The notes below the pieces were generated by a model, which worked only from the letters and a program-made list of their open reading frames with translations, was not told the origin of the DNA and searched no databases. Shown here piece by piece: positions 26,357 to 33,380 of a DNA stretch of 64,000 nucleotides. Made by a program: the position numbers and the translations under genes. Source of the DNA: Exilibacterium sp. (GTDB lineage Bacteria > Pseudomonadota > Gammaproteobacteria > Pseudomonadales > Cellvibrionaceae). The stretch spans positions 1-64,000 of the forward strand of contig JANQMH010000061.1 in assembly GCA_028280195.1 (NCBI GenBank), in the 5' to 3' direction. How positions within the stretch are numbered: position 1 is the first letter of the stretch; each line of letters opens with the position of its first letter.

Positions 26357-26572
26357 GTGTTCAGCGCCATTCGTTACTTGCTCTCCAGTACCCTGCTTGC
26401 CACCGTGCTGGCAGCGGCCCTGATGGTGTCCGGTGCGGAGCATAGGGCGGGCGATATGGTGGTCGAACACTGTCCGGACCAGCCCGGCCTGGACCGGATC
26501 GCCGCGCCCGCGGAGGCGCAGCGGCGGCCGAGGTATGTGGCGCCATTGCACCGCCATGAGCTGGCCCACTGA
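26357..26572 (+). CDS. Small exported protein, unknown
   Basis: A 71-residue ORF starting at GTG with an excellent GGAGGT ribosome site 6 bases before it. Residues 1-27 form a hydrophobic signal or anchor ('LLSSTLLATVLAAALMVSGA'). The remainder is short, charged and rich in proline and histidine. It lies between a divergent LysR gene and a cytochrome c lipoprotein gene. No family is recognised. The ribosome site and position make it more credible than its size suggests. Confidence 0.55.
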   Translation: MFSAIRYLLSSTLLATVLAAALMVSGAEHRAGDMVVEHCPDQPGLDRIAAPAEAQRRPRYVAPLHRHELAH

Positions 26573-26685
26573 GCGTTGGCCAAGCCGCGGCCGCCCGAGC
26601 CCGGAAAGTTAACCCAGATCATCGATACCCCACACCCGCTTGGTATATGATGGCGCAGTCAAGGGGCCCTGATCTGAGAGGAATT

Positions 26686-27279
26686 ATGAAAACCCGCCAT
26701 CGCCTTATTGCCGCCCTGGGGGTGCTGAGTCTGACCGTTGCCTGCACCACCACCACCTTTAACCCGCTGGAGGAATACGAAGCGCTGGAACCGGCCACCA
26801 TACTGGAGCCACCCGCCCCGCGGACTGCCAGCGAAGCCGCCGAGCGAGGCCGCTATCTGGTGGGCATTCTCGGCTGCAGCACCTGCCACACCGACGGTGC
26901 CCTGGCCGGGCAGCCCAACCCCGAGCGCCGCCTGGCCGGCTCCCGCACCGGTATTGCCTATACCAGCCCCCTGGTGGATCAGCGACCGGGTGTGGTTTAT
27001 CCCTCCAACCTGACCCCCGATAACGAAACCGGCATCGGCAACTGGAGCCGCACGCAGTTGGTGCAAATGATCCAGACCGGTGTCAATCGCCACGGCACGC
27101 GCAAATTGTCGGTAATGCCGTGGCCCGCTTACTCCCGGCTGGCGGATGAAGATGCCCAGGCGATAGCCACTTACCTGCTGTCACTGGCGCCGGTTTCCCA
27201 CCAGGTGCCGGAGCCGGTGTGGCCGGGGCAGCGGGCTAAAGCGCCCTATGTGCACTTCGGTACTTATAGAAGTAAGTAA
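26686..27279 (+). CDS. Monoheme cytochrome c lipoprotein
   Basis: A 197-residue protein starting at an ATG with GAGAGGAA upstream. A lipobox 'LTVAC' puts the lipidated cysteine at 20. The heme site is C64-S-T-C67-H68, and the likely axial methionine is M144 in 'LSVMPWPAYSRL'. The pattern 'PSNLTPDNETGIGNWSRTQL' is typical of cytochrome c subunits associated with periplasmic dehydrogenases and of CccA-like electron carriers. It should sit on the periplasmic face of a membrane. No partner dehydrogenase is adjacent, so the electron donor is unknown. Confidence 0.88.
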   Translation: MKTRHRLIAALGVLSLTVACTTTTFNPLEEYEALEPATILEPPAPRTASEAAERGRYLVGILGCSTCHTDGALAGQPNPERRLAGSRTGIAYTSPLVDQRPGVVYPSNLTPDNETGIGNWSRTQLVQMIQTGVNRHGTRKLSVMPWPAYSRLADEDAQAIATYLLSLAPVSHQVPEPVWPGQRAKAPYVHFGTYRSK

Positions 27280-27303
27280 CAGAAGCAAGTAACAGAAGCG
27301 AGT
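27268..27303 (+). repeat. 13-base tandem repeat over the cytochrome stop codon
   Basis: AGAAGTAAGTAAC, AGAAGCAAGTAAC and a partial AGAAGCGAGT run head to tail. The first copy contains the cytochrome stop codon. Slippage here could change the last codons. The remaining DNA up to 27438 shows nothing further. Confidence 0.6.
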
Positions 27304-27438
27304 CGGTACAAACAAGTAGTTTGGTTGTAACAATATATGCGAACCAATCGGCATAAACGAAGGGCGGAAATTTAAAGAAACTGTCATCCACGACTCTTAG
27401 TATCTGGCGTCCGGTTACTTTTTATGTAAAGGGTATCC

Positions 27439-28608
27439 ATGCGCGCCTTGGTGTTCACTGTTGCGTTTTTACTGTCGGCCGGCTCTGCGGCAGTTGCCGA
27501 ATTGCGCGGCCTGGGTCGTTTCGAGCAATTGCGCGAGGCGCAGTTTATCGCCGCTCTGTACAGCGAAAGCCCTGCGGCAAGTGCCGAGCAGCTGTTGCGC
27601 GGCAATGAATACCAGCGTATGGAAATTCGCATTGCCAAACCGAGGGTCTCGGCCAAGCGTTTTCGCCAGTGGTGGATCGACGGTGCGGCGATCAACAACA
27701 GTACCCGGGTGCTGGAACGGCATATCGAGGATTTCGCTTACTTCACCGATCTGTTCGACGTCCAGCTGTTACAAGGCGATCAGATCATTATCGAGCGGCC
27801 GCGGGCCGGCGGTGTGGATTTCTGGCTCAACGATACCCGCATCGGCCACGTTGCCGCGCCGCAGTTTTTCAATTTGCTGCTGTCCGGCTGGATTGGGGAA
27901 GTCAGTTTGTCGCCGAGATTCCGCACCGCTTTGTTGAACCGCTCTGTCGACAGCGGGCTGCGGCAACAGTTTGACCAGTTGTTACCTTCCGCTGAGCGGG
28001 TGGCTGCAGTGTCGGCTGTTTTTGCCGAAGCCGCTGCCGGCGACGTCACTGCGGGTGAGGAGAACACGGGCGGCGAGCGCGAACGCAATGACCCCAAAGC
28101 TGCAGTGGTGCAGACAGCGCCGGTGATCGAGCAGCCGCTGCCGCAGGCAATCACCCCGGCACCGGCTGCCGCCTTGGCGGCAATCGCAGCACCCCTACCT
28201 CTGGCACGAGGTCCCGCAGCACCTGAACCAGAAGCAGAAATGGAAGCGGACAGCGACTCGAAAGCGGCAGTGCGGCGAGCGGAGGTTGCACTGTCCGCGC
28301 AGCGCCTGTTGCAGCGGCAGAAGTATGTCAACGATGCGCTTATTCGCACCAATAAATACAGCAGGTATCCGCGCCGTGCCCTGGCTACGCGGCAACAGGG
28401 TCAGGTGCTGCTCAATATCACCCTCGACCGCGACGGCCACCTGGCAGAGGTGACAGTGGTGCAGGAGTCCGCCCACAGTCTGCTCAACAAAGCGGCCGTG
28501 CGCGCCGTCAGGCGTGCCAGCCCGTTTCCGCCGCCCCCGGGGGGTGAGGAGCAATTCACTATGATCGTGCCCATCAGCTTCAAGCTGGTGGCCGATTTGC
28601 CGAACTGA
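27439..28608 (+). CDS. Chalcone-isomerase-like domain fused to a TonB C-terminal domain
   Basis: A 389-residue exported protein. A signal peptide covers 1-20 ('LLSAGSAAVA'). Residues 21-165 match the bacterial chalcone-isomerase-like periplasmic domain ('FIAALYSESP', 'SAKRFRQWW' and 'FFNLLLSGWIGEV'). An Ala/Pro-rich linker covers about 190-295. A TonB C-terminal domain covers about 300-385 ('YPRRALATRQQGQVLLNITL' and 'NKAAVRAVRRASPFPPPP'). AAAGGG precedes the start. There is no classic N-terminal membrane anchor beyond the signal, so if it is cleaved the TonB domain would be free in the periplasm. The function is not established. Confidence 0.8.
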   Translation: MRALVFTVAFLLSAGSAAVAELRGLGRFEQLREAQFIAALYSESPAASAEQLLRGNEYQRMEIRIAKPRVSAKRFRQWWIDGAAINNSTRVLERHIEDFAYFTDLFDVQLLQGDQIIIERPRAGGVDFWLNDTRIGHVAAPQFFNLLLSGWIGEVSLSPRFRTALLNRSVDSGLRQQFDQLLPSAERVAAVSAVFAEAAAGDVTAGEENTGGERERNDPKAAVVQTAPVIEQPLPQAITPAPAAALAAIAAPLPLARGPAAPEPEAEMEADSDSKAAVRRAEVALSAQRLLQRQKYVNDALIRTNKYSRYPRRALATRQQGQVLLNITLDRDGHLAEVTVVQESAHSLLNKAAVRAVRRASPFPPPPGGEEQFTMIVPISFKLVADLPN

Positions 28609-28676
28609 AGCGGCTCATCCGAAAACCTACGCACCACGTAACTACTCTGAGTACCAGAGCTGAAATCACGCAGAAG

Positions 28677-29135
28677 ATGTCGCAAGTTATCGTTATCGCC
28701 CTCGGTTATCTGGGTGTTATCCCCTTCGTTGTGGCGGCACTGTTTGCGCTTTTTGACCTCAGCCTATTGGGTTTCGATCCGCGGCAGGTATTTATTGCCT
28801 ACAGCGCGGTAATCCTCAGCTTTCTCGGTGGCATTATGTGGGGCCGGGTGCTGGGGTTGCCCGATCACCGCGCCGTGCGCTGCCTGCTGCTGTTGAGCAA
28901 TGCCATTGCCCTGACGAGCTTTGCTGCGCTGCTGCTGGCCGCTGGCGCGGCTTACCTGTATGCACTGCCGTTGTTGATATGCGGTTATGTCATCACGCTG
29001 GTGGTGGAGCGACTGGCCTATCAGCGCCTGCTTGCCGATGTGCAGCGCAGTTATTTTCCCATGCGGGTCGCACTTACCACTGTTGTGGTGATTATGCATA
29101 TAATGGTGTTGGTTTTTGAGTCATTCGATGGGTAA
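28677..29135 (+). CDS. DUF3429 family inner-membrane protein
   Basis: A 152-residue protein with about five membrane helices. The start 'ALGYLGVIPFVVAALFAL' and the 'SFLGGIMWG' motif are the DUF3429 hallmarks. It lies 68 bases after the TonB-fusion gene and 27 bases before the DUF393 gene, so the three may form an operon. The biochemical role is unknown for this family. Confidence 0.85.
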   Translation: MSQVIVIALGYLGVIPFVVAALFALFDLSLLGFDPRQVFIAYSAVILSFLGGIMWGRVLGLPDHRAVRCLLLLSNAIALTSFAALLLAAGAAYLYALPLLICGYVITLVVERLAYQRLLADVQRSYFPMRVALTTVVVIMHIMVLVFESFDG

Positions 29136-29162
29136 GCCTAGTTAGCGATGAGAGGTAATAGC

Positions 29163-29555
29163 ATGGCGGCAATGACAATTTTCTACGATGGCTACTGCCC
29201 GCTGTGTGTGGCCGAAATGCGCCAGCTGCAACAGTACGACAAGCAGGGTGAACTCGCTTTCGAGGATATCCAGGCAGGGGATTTCGCCGAGCGCTTTCCG
29301 CAGATAGATCCGCTGGCCGCCGACCGTATTCTGCACGGCCTGCTGGCTGACGGCCGGCTGGTGCTGGGGCTCGATGTCAGCTGCCGGGCATGGTCGATGG
29401 TGGGCCAAAAGCGCTGGCTGCGGGTATTGCGGCTGCCGCTGATTCGCCTTATTGCCGACGCCTGCTATCGGTTTTTCGCTAAAAACCGCTATCAAATATC
29501 CTTTCTACTGACCGGCCGGCGCCGCTGCCGGCCCTGTGAACTCAAACGCCGTTAA
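29163..29555 (+). CDS. DUF393 (YuxK-like) thiol-disulfide oxidoreductase family protein
   Basis: A 130-residue protein with the DUF393 signature 'IFYDGYCPLCVAEM', whose CPLC is the thioredoxin-like CxxC. A conserved mid-region 'DRILHGLLADGRLVLG' follows. The chosen ATG (29163) has AGAGGT upstream; an earlier ATG at 29148 and a later one at 29172 are possible. The C-terminus is cysteine- and arginine-rich ('GRRRCRPCELKRR'), which is less usual. It is probably cytoplasmic or membrane-associated. The partner is unknown. Confidence 0.87.
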   Translation: MAAMTIFYDGYCPLCVAEMRQLQQYDKQGELAFEDIQAGDFAERFPQIDPLAADRILHGLLADGRLVLGLDVSCRAWSMVGQKRWLRVLRLPLIRLIADACYRFFAKNRYQISFLLTGRRRCRPCELKRR

Positions 29556-29566
29556 CCCGCGCGCCG

Positions 29567-30205
29567 TTAGCGCAGAAATTCCGCCCGTGTCTGCGCATTG
29601 GTCTTGAAATTGCCGCCCAGGGCGGTGGTTTCGGTCAGCGACTCCTGATCCATGATGCCGCGCGCCTTTACGCAGTAGTGAGTCGCGCTGATATTCACAG
29701 CGACGTTGTCAGTTTCCAGCAGTGTCTGCAGGGCTACCAGAATCTGCTGTGTCAGGCGCTCCTGTACCTGCGGCCGGCGGCCGAAGAAATGCACGATACG
29801 GTTGATTTTTGACAGGCCGATAATATGCCGGTCCGGGATATAGGCGATATTGGCGAAGCCGTCGATAGTGACAAAATGATGTTCGCAGGTGCTGACCAGG
29901 TTGATGTTCTTGACCTTGACCATCTCGTCGACCCGCATTTTGTTTTCGATAATCGACAGCTTGGGGAAATGCCGGTAGTCGAGGCCGGAGAATATTTCGT
30001 GTACATACATTTTGGCAATACGGTGAGGCGTTTCGGCCATGCTGTCGTCGTTGAGGTCGATACCCAGTGTGCCGATAATCTCCGTCATCAGACCTTTAAT
30101 GCGTTCATACTTCTGCTCGGGGCTGAAGTCGACATCGCGCATGGGGCTTTCCAGGCCGCGTTCGATCAGGGCGTTTCTTACCAGGCTGGCGTAGTTTGAG
30201 GTCAT
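29567..30205 (-). CDS. folE: GTP cyclohydrolase I
   Basis: A 212-residue enzyme converting GTP to 7,8-dihydroneopterin triphosphate, the first step of folate and pterin synthesis. Zinc ligands are visible: C107 and H110 in '[11 protein letters not shown]' and a third cysteine in 'THYCVKARG'. The sequences '[12 protein letters not shown]' and '[12 protein letters not shown]' are nearly invariant in the family. The ATG at 30205 gives the normal length; the frame extends upstream into folX without a real start. The gene follows folX by 5 bases. The pairing with FolX points toward tetrahydromonapterin as well as folate. Confidence 0.97.
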   Translation of the reverse strand: MTSNYASLVRNALIERGLESPMRDVDFSPEQKYERIKGLMTEIIGTLGIDLNDDSMAETPHRIAKMYVHEIFSGLDYRHFPKLSIIENKMRVDEMVKVKNINLVSTCEHHFVTIDGFANIAYIPDRHIIGLSKINRIVHFFGRRPQVQERLTQQILVALQTLLETDNVAVNISATHYCVKARGIMDQESLTETTALGGNFKTNAQTRAEFLR

Positions 30206-30210
30206 GGTTG

Positions 30211-30618
30211 TCAACCTTGCGTCTGAGGGTGATTGGAAAACAGAGTAATTGTGGGGTCGCGCTGGTATTCCAGTGTTACCGACACCGAATCGGCGAAGCG
30301 CAGCGCATGGGGTTTGTCTATGCTGACTTTTGCATAGGTAACCCGTGAATCGTCCGAGCAAATCGCCAGTATATCAGCAGTCAGCCGCTCCAGCAGCAGA
30401 AACTGGCCCTGTTCCACATGGCGAATGACATTCTTGGTAATACGCTTGTAATCCAGGGCGTCCGCCACCTGATCACTGCGGCAGGCGGACTCAGCGGGAT
30501 AGCATAGATCGATGTTGATGATCACATCCTGCTGTTTCTCGCGCTCTTCAGGGTTGAAACCGATATAGGTGCGCAGGCGCAGGTTGCTGACGGTAATCTT
30601 GGCGTGACTTAACGACAT
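30211..30618 (-). CDS. folX: Dihydroneopterin triphosphate 2'-epimerase
   Basis: A 135-residue tunnelling-fold enzyme that epimerises dihydroneopterin triphosphate to dihydromonapterin triphosphate. It matches FolX rather than FolB: '[14 protein letters not shown]', '[20 protein letters not shown]' and '[20 protein letters not shown]'. It starts the folX-folE pair. The reductase FolM that would complete tetrahydromonapterin synthesis is not in the window. The 30619-30885 gap upstream should carry the promoter; no strong element is visible there. Confidence 0.95.
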   Translation of the reverse strand: MSLSHAKITVSNLRLRTYIGFNPEEREKQQDVIINIDLCYPAESACRSDQVADALDYKRITKNVIRHVEQGQFLLLERLTADILAICSDDSRVTYAKVSIDKPHALRFADSVSVTLEYQRDPTITLFSNHPQTQG

Positions 30619-30885
30619 GGCGGTGGCTGCCGACTCCGATAGTGGTTTTCCGATAAGGTTTTTGTTGAGATTTTACGACCCCGCCGCGGCTTTGGATCAT
30701 AGGCCACATCGGGCGCCGGTGATCTCGCCGCTTTACCCGGGCGTATATAGCTCTGTAGTCGTGCTAGCGGCAGGTAGCCGCCGGTGTCGCGGGATGCGGC
30801 TCAATGCCGGCGGTTACCGCTTTGCATGCCATCGTGCCGGGTGCGGTACCCGGGCGGTTTTTATCGATATTCAGAGGTCAGAAGT

Positions 30886-31173
30886 ATGAACAGAAAGAAG
30901 TTTGGTGCGGCCAACGAGCCGACGGCGGAAATTATCAGCTACGCCGACAGTCGCTATTACCTGGTTGCGATCAGCGAAGCGGGCAGCAACCTGCCGGACC
31001 TGGTGAGGGATAGGAAGAACAAAGCCATAACTTTCAGAGGGCTGGTCGAGGCCAAGCAGTGGTTAAAGCGGCGCGGCTACAAGCAGGCGGAACTGCGCAT
31101 GGAGACCGCCTATGACGATATGACCGGGCCGCCCTCTCCGCCCGCTACCATCGTTATCCCGCTGGTACATTAA
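30886..31173 (+). CDS. DUF6482-like small protein
   Basis: A 95-residue protein starting at an ATG with AGAGG upstream. The body 'YYLVAISEAG' ... 'FRGLVEAKQWLKRRG' ... 'ELRMETAYDDMTG' fits the DUF6482 pattern of small gammaproteobacterial proteins. It has no signal peptide or membrane helix. The function is unknown. It stands alone, divergent from folX. Confidence 0.72.
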   Translation: MNRKKFGAANEPTAEIISYADSRYYLVAISEAGSNLPDLVRDRKNKAITFRGLVEAKQWLKRRGYKQAELRMETAYDDMTGPPSPPATIVIPLVH

Positions 31174-31240
31174 TCACTGAGACAGCAATAGTTGGTTTGT
31201 CAATAAAGCTGGTGCAACAGTGGCAATCAAGGGAGGGGAT

Positions 31241-31276
31241 AAAAAAAAGGGACCGCGGCAAGTTGGCCTTGGTCCC
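31241..31276 (-). terminator. Rho-independent terminator of the glutathione peroxidase gene
   Basis: On the minus strand GGGACC pairs with GGTCCC, with additional inner pairing (GGC/GCC), and the hairpin is followed directly by eight T residues. It begins 19 bases after the peroxidase stop codon. This is the clearest intrinsic terminator in the window. Confidence 0.88.
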
Positions 31277-31294
31277 AATGGGGTTAGGAGAGGA

Positions 31295-31837
31295 TTACAA
31301 AACCTGTTCTATCGACCTGATCAATTTGTCTGAGTCGGGTTTTACCCGGCTGGAAAACCGTTCTACTACGCTGCCGTTCCTGTCTACCAGGAATTTATTG
31401 AAGTTCCAGTCCGGCTGGCCCTGTTTCTCGGCGATATGTTTGAAAATCGGATGGGCATCGCTGCCCTTTACGGAGACTTTATCGGCCATCAGAAACGTCA
31501 CACCGTAATTGATATAGCAAATGCGCGCGGTTTCCGCGGCGCTGTCGGCCTCCTGATTGAAGTCGTTGGAGGGAAAGCCCAGCAATACCAGACCCTGGTC
31601 GCGATAGCGTTTATGCAGCTTTTCCAGGCCGCTGAACTGCCCGGTGTAACCGCAGTGGCTGGCGGTATTGACGATCAGCAGCGGCCGGTTGGCTGTCACC
31701 TTGCACAGATCGATTTGTTCCTTGCTGTGCAGCTTCTTGACTGAGTGATCCAGCCAGCCGGCGCAATCGGTCTCTGCCGCGGCGGCCTGGCCGGGCAGCA
31801 GGCAGGTGGCAAGTACCAGCCATAAGTATTTGTGCAT
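31295..31837 (-). CDS. Exported glutathione peroxidase family protein
   Basis: A 180-residue thiol peroxidase with a signal peptide (about 1-21, 'CLLPGQAAAAE'), so periplasmic. The peroxidatic cysteine is C62 in 'NTASHCGYTGQF', the glutamine region is 'FPSNDFNQE' (Q95), and the Trp/Asn motif is 'WNFNKFLVD'. The ATG at 31837 has GAGGAAA 8 bases upstream and gives a clean signal peptide; two upstream ATGs are less likely. It probably reduces hydroperoxides using thioredoxin-like thiols, as bacterial members do. It ends at the strong terminator at 31241-31276. Confidence 0.92.
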   Translation of the reverse strand: MHKYLWLVLATCLLPGQAAAAETDCAGWLDHSVKKLHSKEQIDLCKVTANRPLLIVNTASHCGYTGQFSGLEKLHKRYRDQGLVLLGFPSNDFNQEADSAAETARICYINYGVTFLMADKVSVKGSDAHPIFKHIAEKQGQPDWNFNKFLVDRNGSVVERFSSRVKPDSDKLIRSIEQVL

Positions 31838-31891
31838 CCAGTGTTTCCTCATTGTGCGCATAAGGCACTTGGCGGTATATCGCCGCTAGTG

Positions 31892-32155
31892 TTAACCGGG
31901 TTCGGCGCTGTCTATGCTTTTCAGCCGGTCGATAAACCTTTCTACCGCACCGCTACTGCCGCCGTGGAATGCGTACTTGTTGTGAAAGTAGATATTCAGG
32001 GCGACTACGTCATCTCGCAAGGTCAGGTTATAACCGTCGAAATCGGAGCTGGCGGCGATACCGCGAAAATGATATTCGTGTTCTTTTCTGCTACCGTGGC
32101 GGGTAACGATCTGGAAGACCCGCAGGGCCTGACGAATATCGAGTCTGCCTGCCAT
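31892..32155 (-). CDS. DUF3081 family protein
   Basis: An 87-residue protein with the family pattern 'ALRVFQIVTRHGSRKEHEYH' followed by 'ASSDFDGYNLTL' and 'LNIYFHNKYAFHG'. The ATG at 32155 is preferred; an upstream TTG at 32182 would add nine residues. It is a small soluble protein of unknown function. The 144-base gap up to the DHH gene shows nothing clear. Confidence 0.8.
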   Translation of the reverse strand: MAGRLDIRQALRVFQIVTRHGSRKEHEYHFRGIAASSDFDGYNLTLRDDVVALNIYFHNKYAFHGGSSGAVERFIDRLKSIDSAEPG

Positions 32156-32326
32156 TGTTTGCCCTGGTAATCTATCTTTCAAGGGATATACGGGCGATAT
32201 GAACCTTCAGATCACCTAAACGGGGGCGTTCTCTTTTATTGGCCTCTCCGAACAGGCCCAGGCCTGTTACGTACGGTTTATCATCATTGCTGCCCGGGCA
32301 GCGATAACGGCGCCTATATGTGCCGC

Positions 32327-33286
32327 TTAGCTATAGCTCCGCTCCAGCTTCTGAATGAATTCCCCCAGGCTTGCTGCGGGCAAATCGTTGATACCTGCCG
32401 CCGCCGCACGCCCGCCGCCGCCGGGAAACTGACGGCAGAGATCCACTGCGCCGGTTTTATTGTTCAGTGGCGCGCGCACACTGACCAGATAATTGCCATT
32501 GGTCTTTTGCGTCAATACCGCGTGGGCTCGATCCGGGTGCAGATTGGCCAGGTCGTTGCTGTACACACCGCTGACGCGGCGCGCCCAGGCCTCGTCCGGC
32601 AGGATAAACACCGCGCTATTGTCGCTGGCCACCTCGGGCGCAGTCTGCTGTGCCGCCTGCATATCCTGGCGATAGCCGGTTTCCAGGCGCTCGAAGTCCG
32701 GATTGCCGTCGCCGATGAAATCCAGTGGGTCCTTATAGGGCAGCAACTTGCCGAACAGCTCGGCGGGTTTGAAATGCAGGTCCTGCAGAGACGGGCCGTA
32801 GCCGTTGTAGTTGATATAGATGCCGAGGTTTTCCAGCTTGCCGAGCTGGTCGGCGCCAATATTGAGCTTGGCGGCCAGCGCCCGGGCGCTGGTTTTCAGA
32901 TTGTCACCGAAGGCGCCAACTACGGCCCAGGCACAGAACTCGCCTTTGAGGTGCTTATTGACCAGAATACTGGTGCAGGTGTCGGGCGCCTCATTGATAA
33001 TGGCATGCAGGCGCGGGTGCTGGGGAATATCGCCGGGAAAGTGATGATCGATATAGAGCACCTCGGCGCCGGCCTGCAGCACCCGCTGCAAGTCGGCTTG
33101 ATTCTTGTCCATGGAGATATCCAGCGCGGTGATGCGATCGCCGGCGGCGGGCTCAATATGTCGCAGCAGGGCGATATCGCGCTTGACGCCGGTTACCAGT
33201 TTGGCCGCGCGCGCTTCGCTGTGGCGCAGTTGCAGCAGGGCGCAGATGCCGTCGGCATCGCCATTGAAAACATCGTAGTCAGCCAT
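32327..33286 (-). CDS. DHH-family phosphoesterase
   Basis: A 319-residue phosphoesterase. Metal motifs are in place: 'NGDADG' near residue 8, 'ALDISMD' near 54 and the DHH signature 'YIDHHFPGD' near 78. The C-terminal DHHA1 glycine loop is 'GGGGRAAAAG', where the common histidine of GGGH is replaced by glycine/arginine. It resembles nanoRNase/oligoribonuclease or cyclic-dinucleotide phosphodiesterase relatives, but no subfamily is assigned. The start at 33286 fits the conserved N-terminus; the frame extends upstream without support. Confidence 0.88.
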   Translation of the reverse strand: MADYDVFNGDADGICALLQLRHSEARAAKLVTGVKRDIALLRHIEPAAGDRITALDISMDKNQADLQRVLQAGAEVLYIDHHFPGDIPQHPRLHAIINEAPDTCTSILVNKHLKGEFCAWAVVGAFGDNLKTSARALAAKLNIGADQLGKLENLGIYINYNGYGPSLQDLHFKPAELFGKLLPYKDPLDFIGDGNPDFERLETGYRQDMQAAQQTAPEVASDNSAVFILPDEAWARRVSGVYSNDLANLHPDRAHAVLTQKTNGNYLVSVRAPLNNKTGAVDLCRQFPGGGGRAAAAGINDLPAASLGEFIQKLERSYS

Positions 33287-33334
33287 GGGCCTTCCCTTCC
33301 TTATCGGTATTATTGTGGTGCAGTATAACGGCAA

Positions 33335-33356
33335 GCGGCGCTGAAAAAAGCGCCGC
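33335..33356 (-). terminator. Perfect 8-bp hairpin after cysNC
   Basis: GCGGCGCT and AGCGCCGC pair perfectly around a 6-base A-rich loop, 25 bases beyond the cysNC stop. On the minus strand the stem is not followed by a T-tract, so termination is plausible but not certain. Confidence 0.5.
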
Positions 33357-33380
33357 GCCCGTCGAAGTCATGCCGGCCGT

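Noticed and set aside
31197-31508. A 103-codon plus-strand frame over the peroxidase terminator
   Set aside because: It runs through a strong terminator and antisense to the peroxidase gene.
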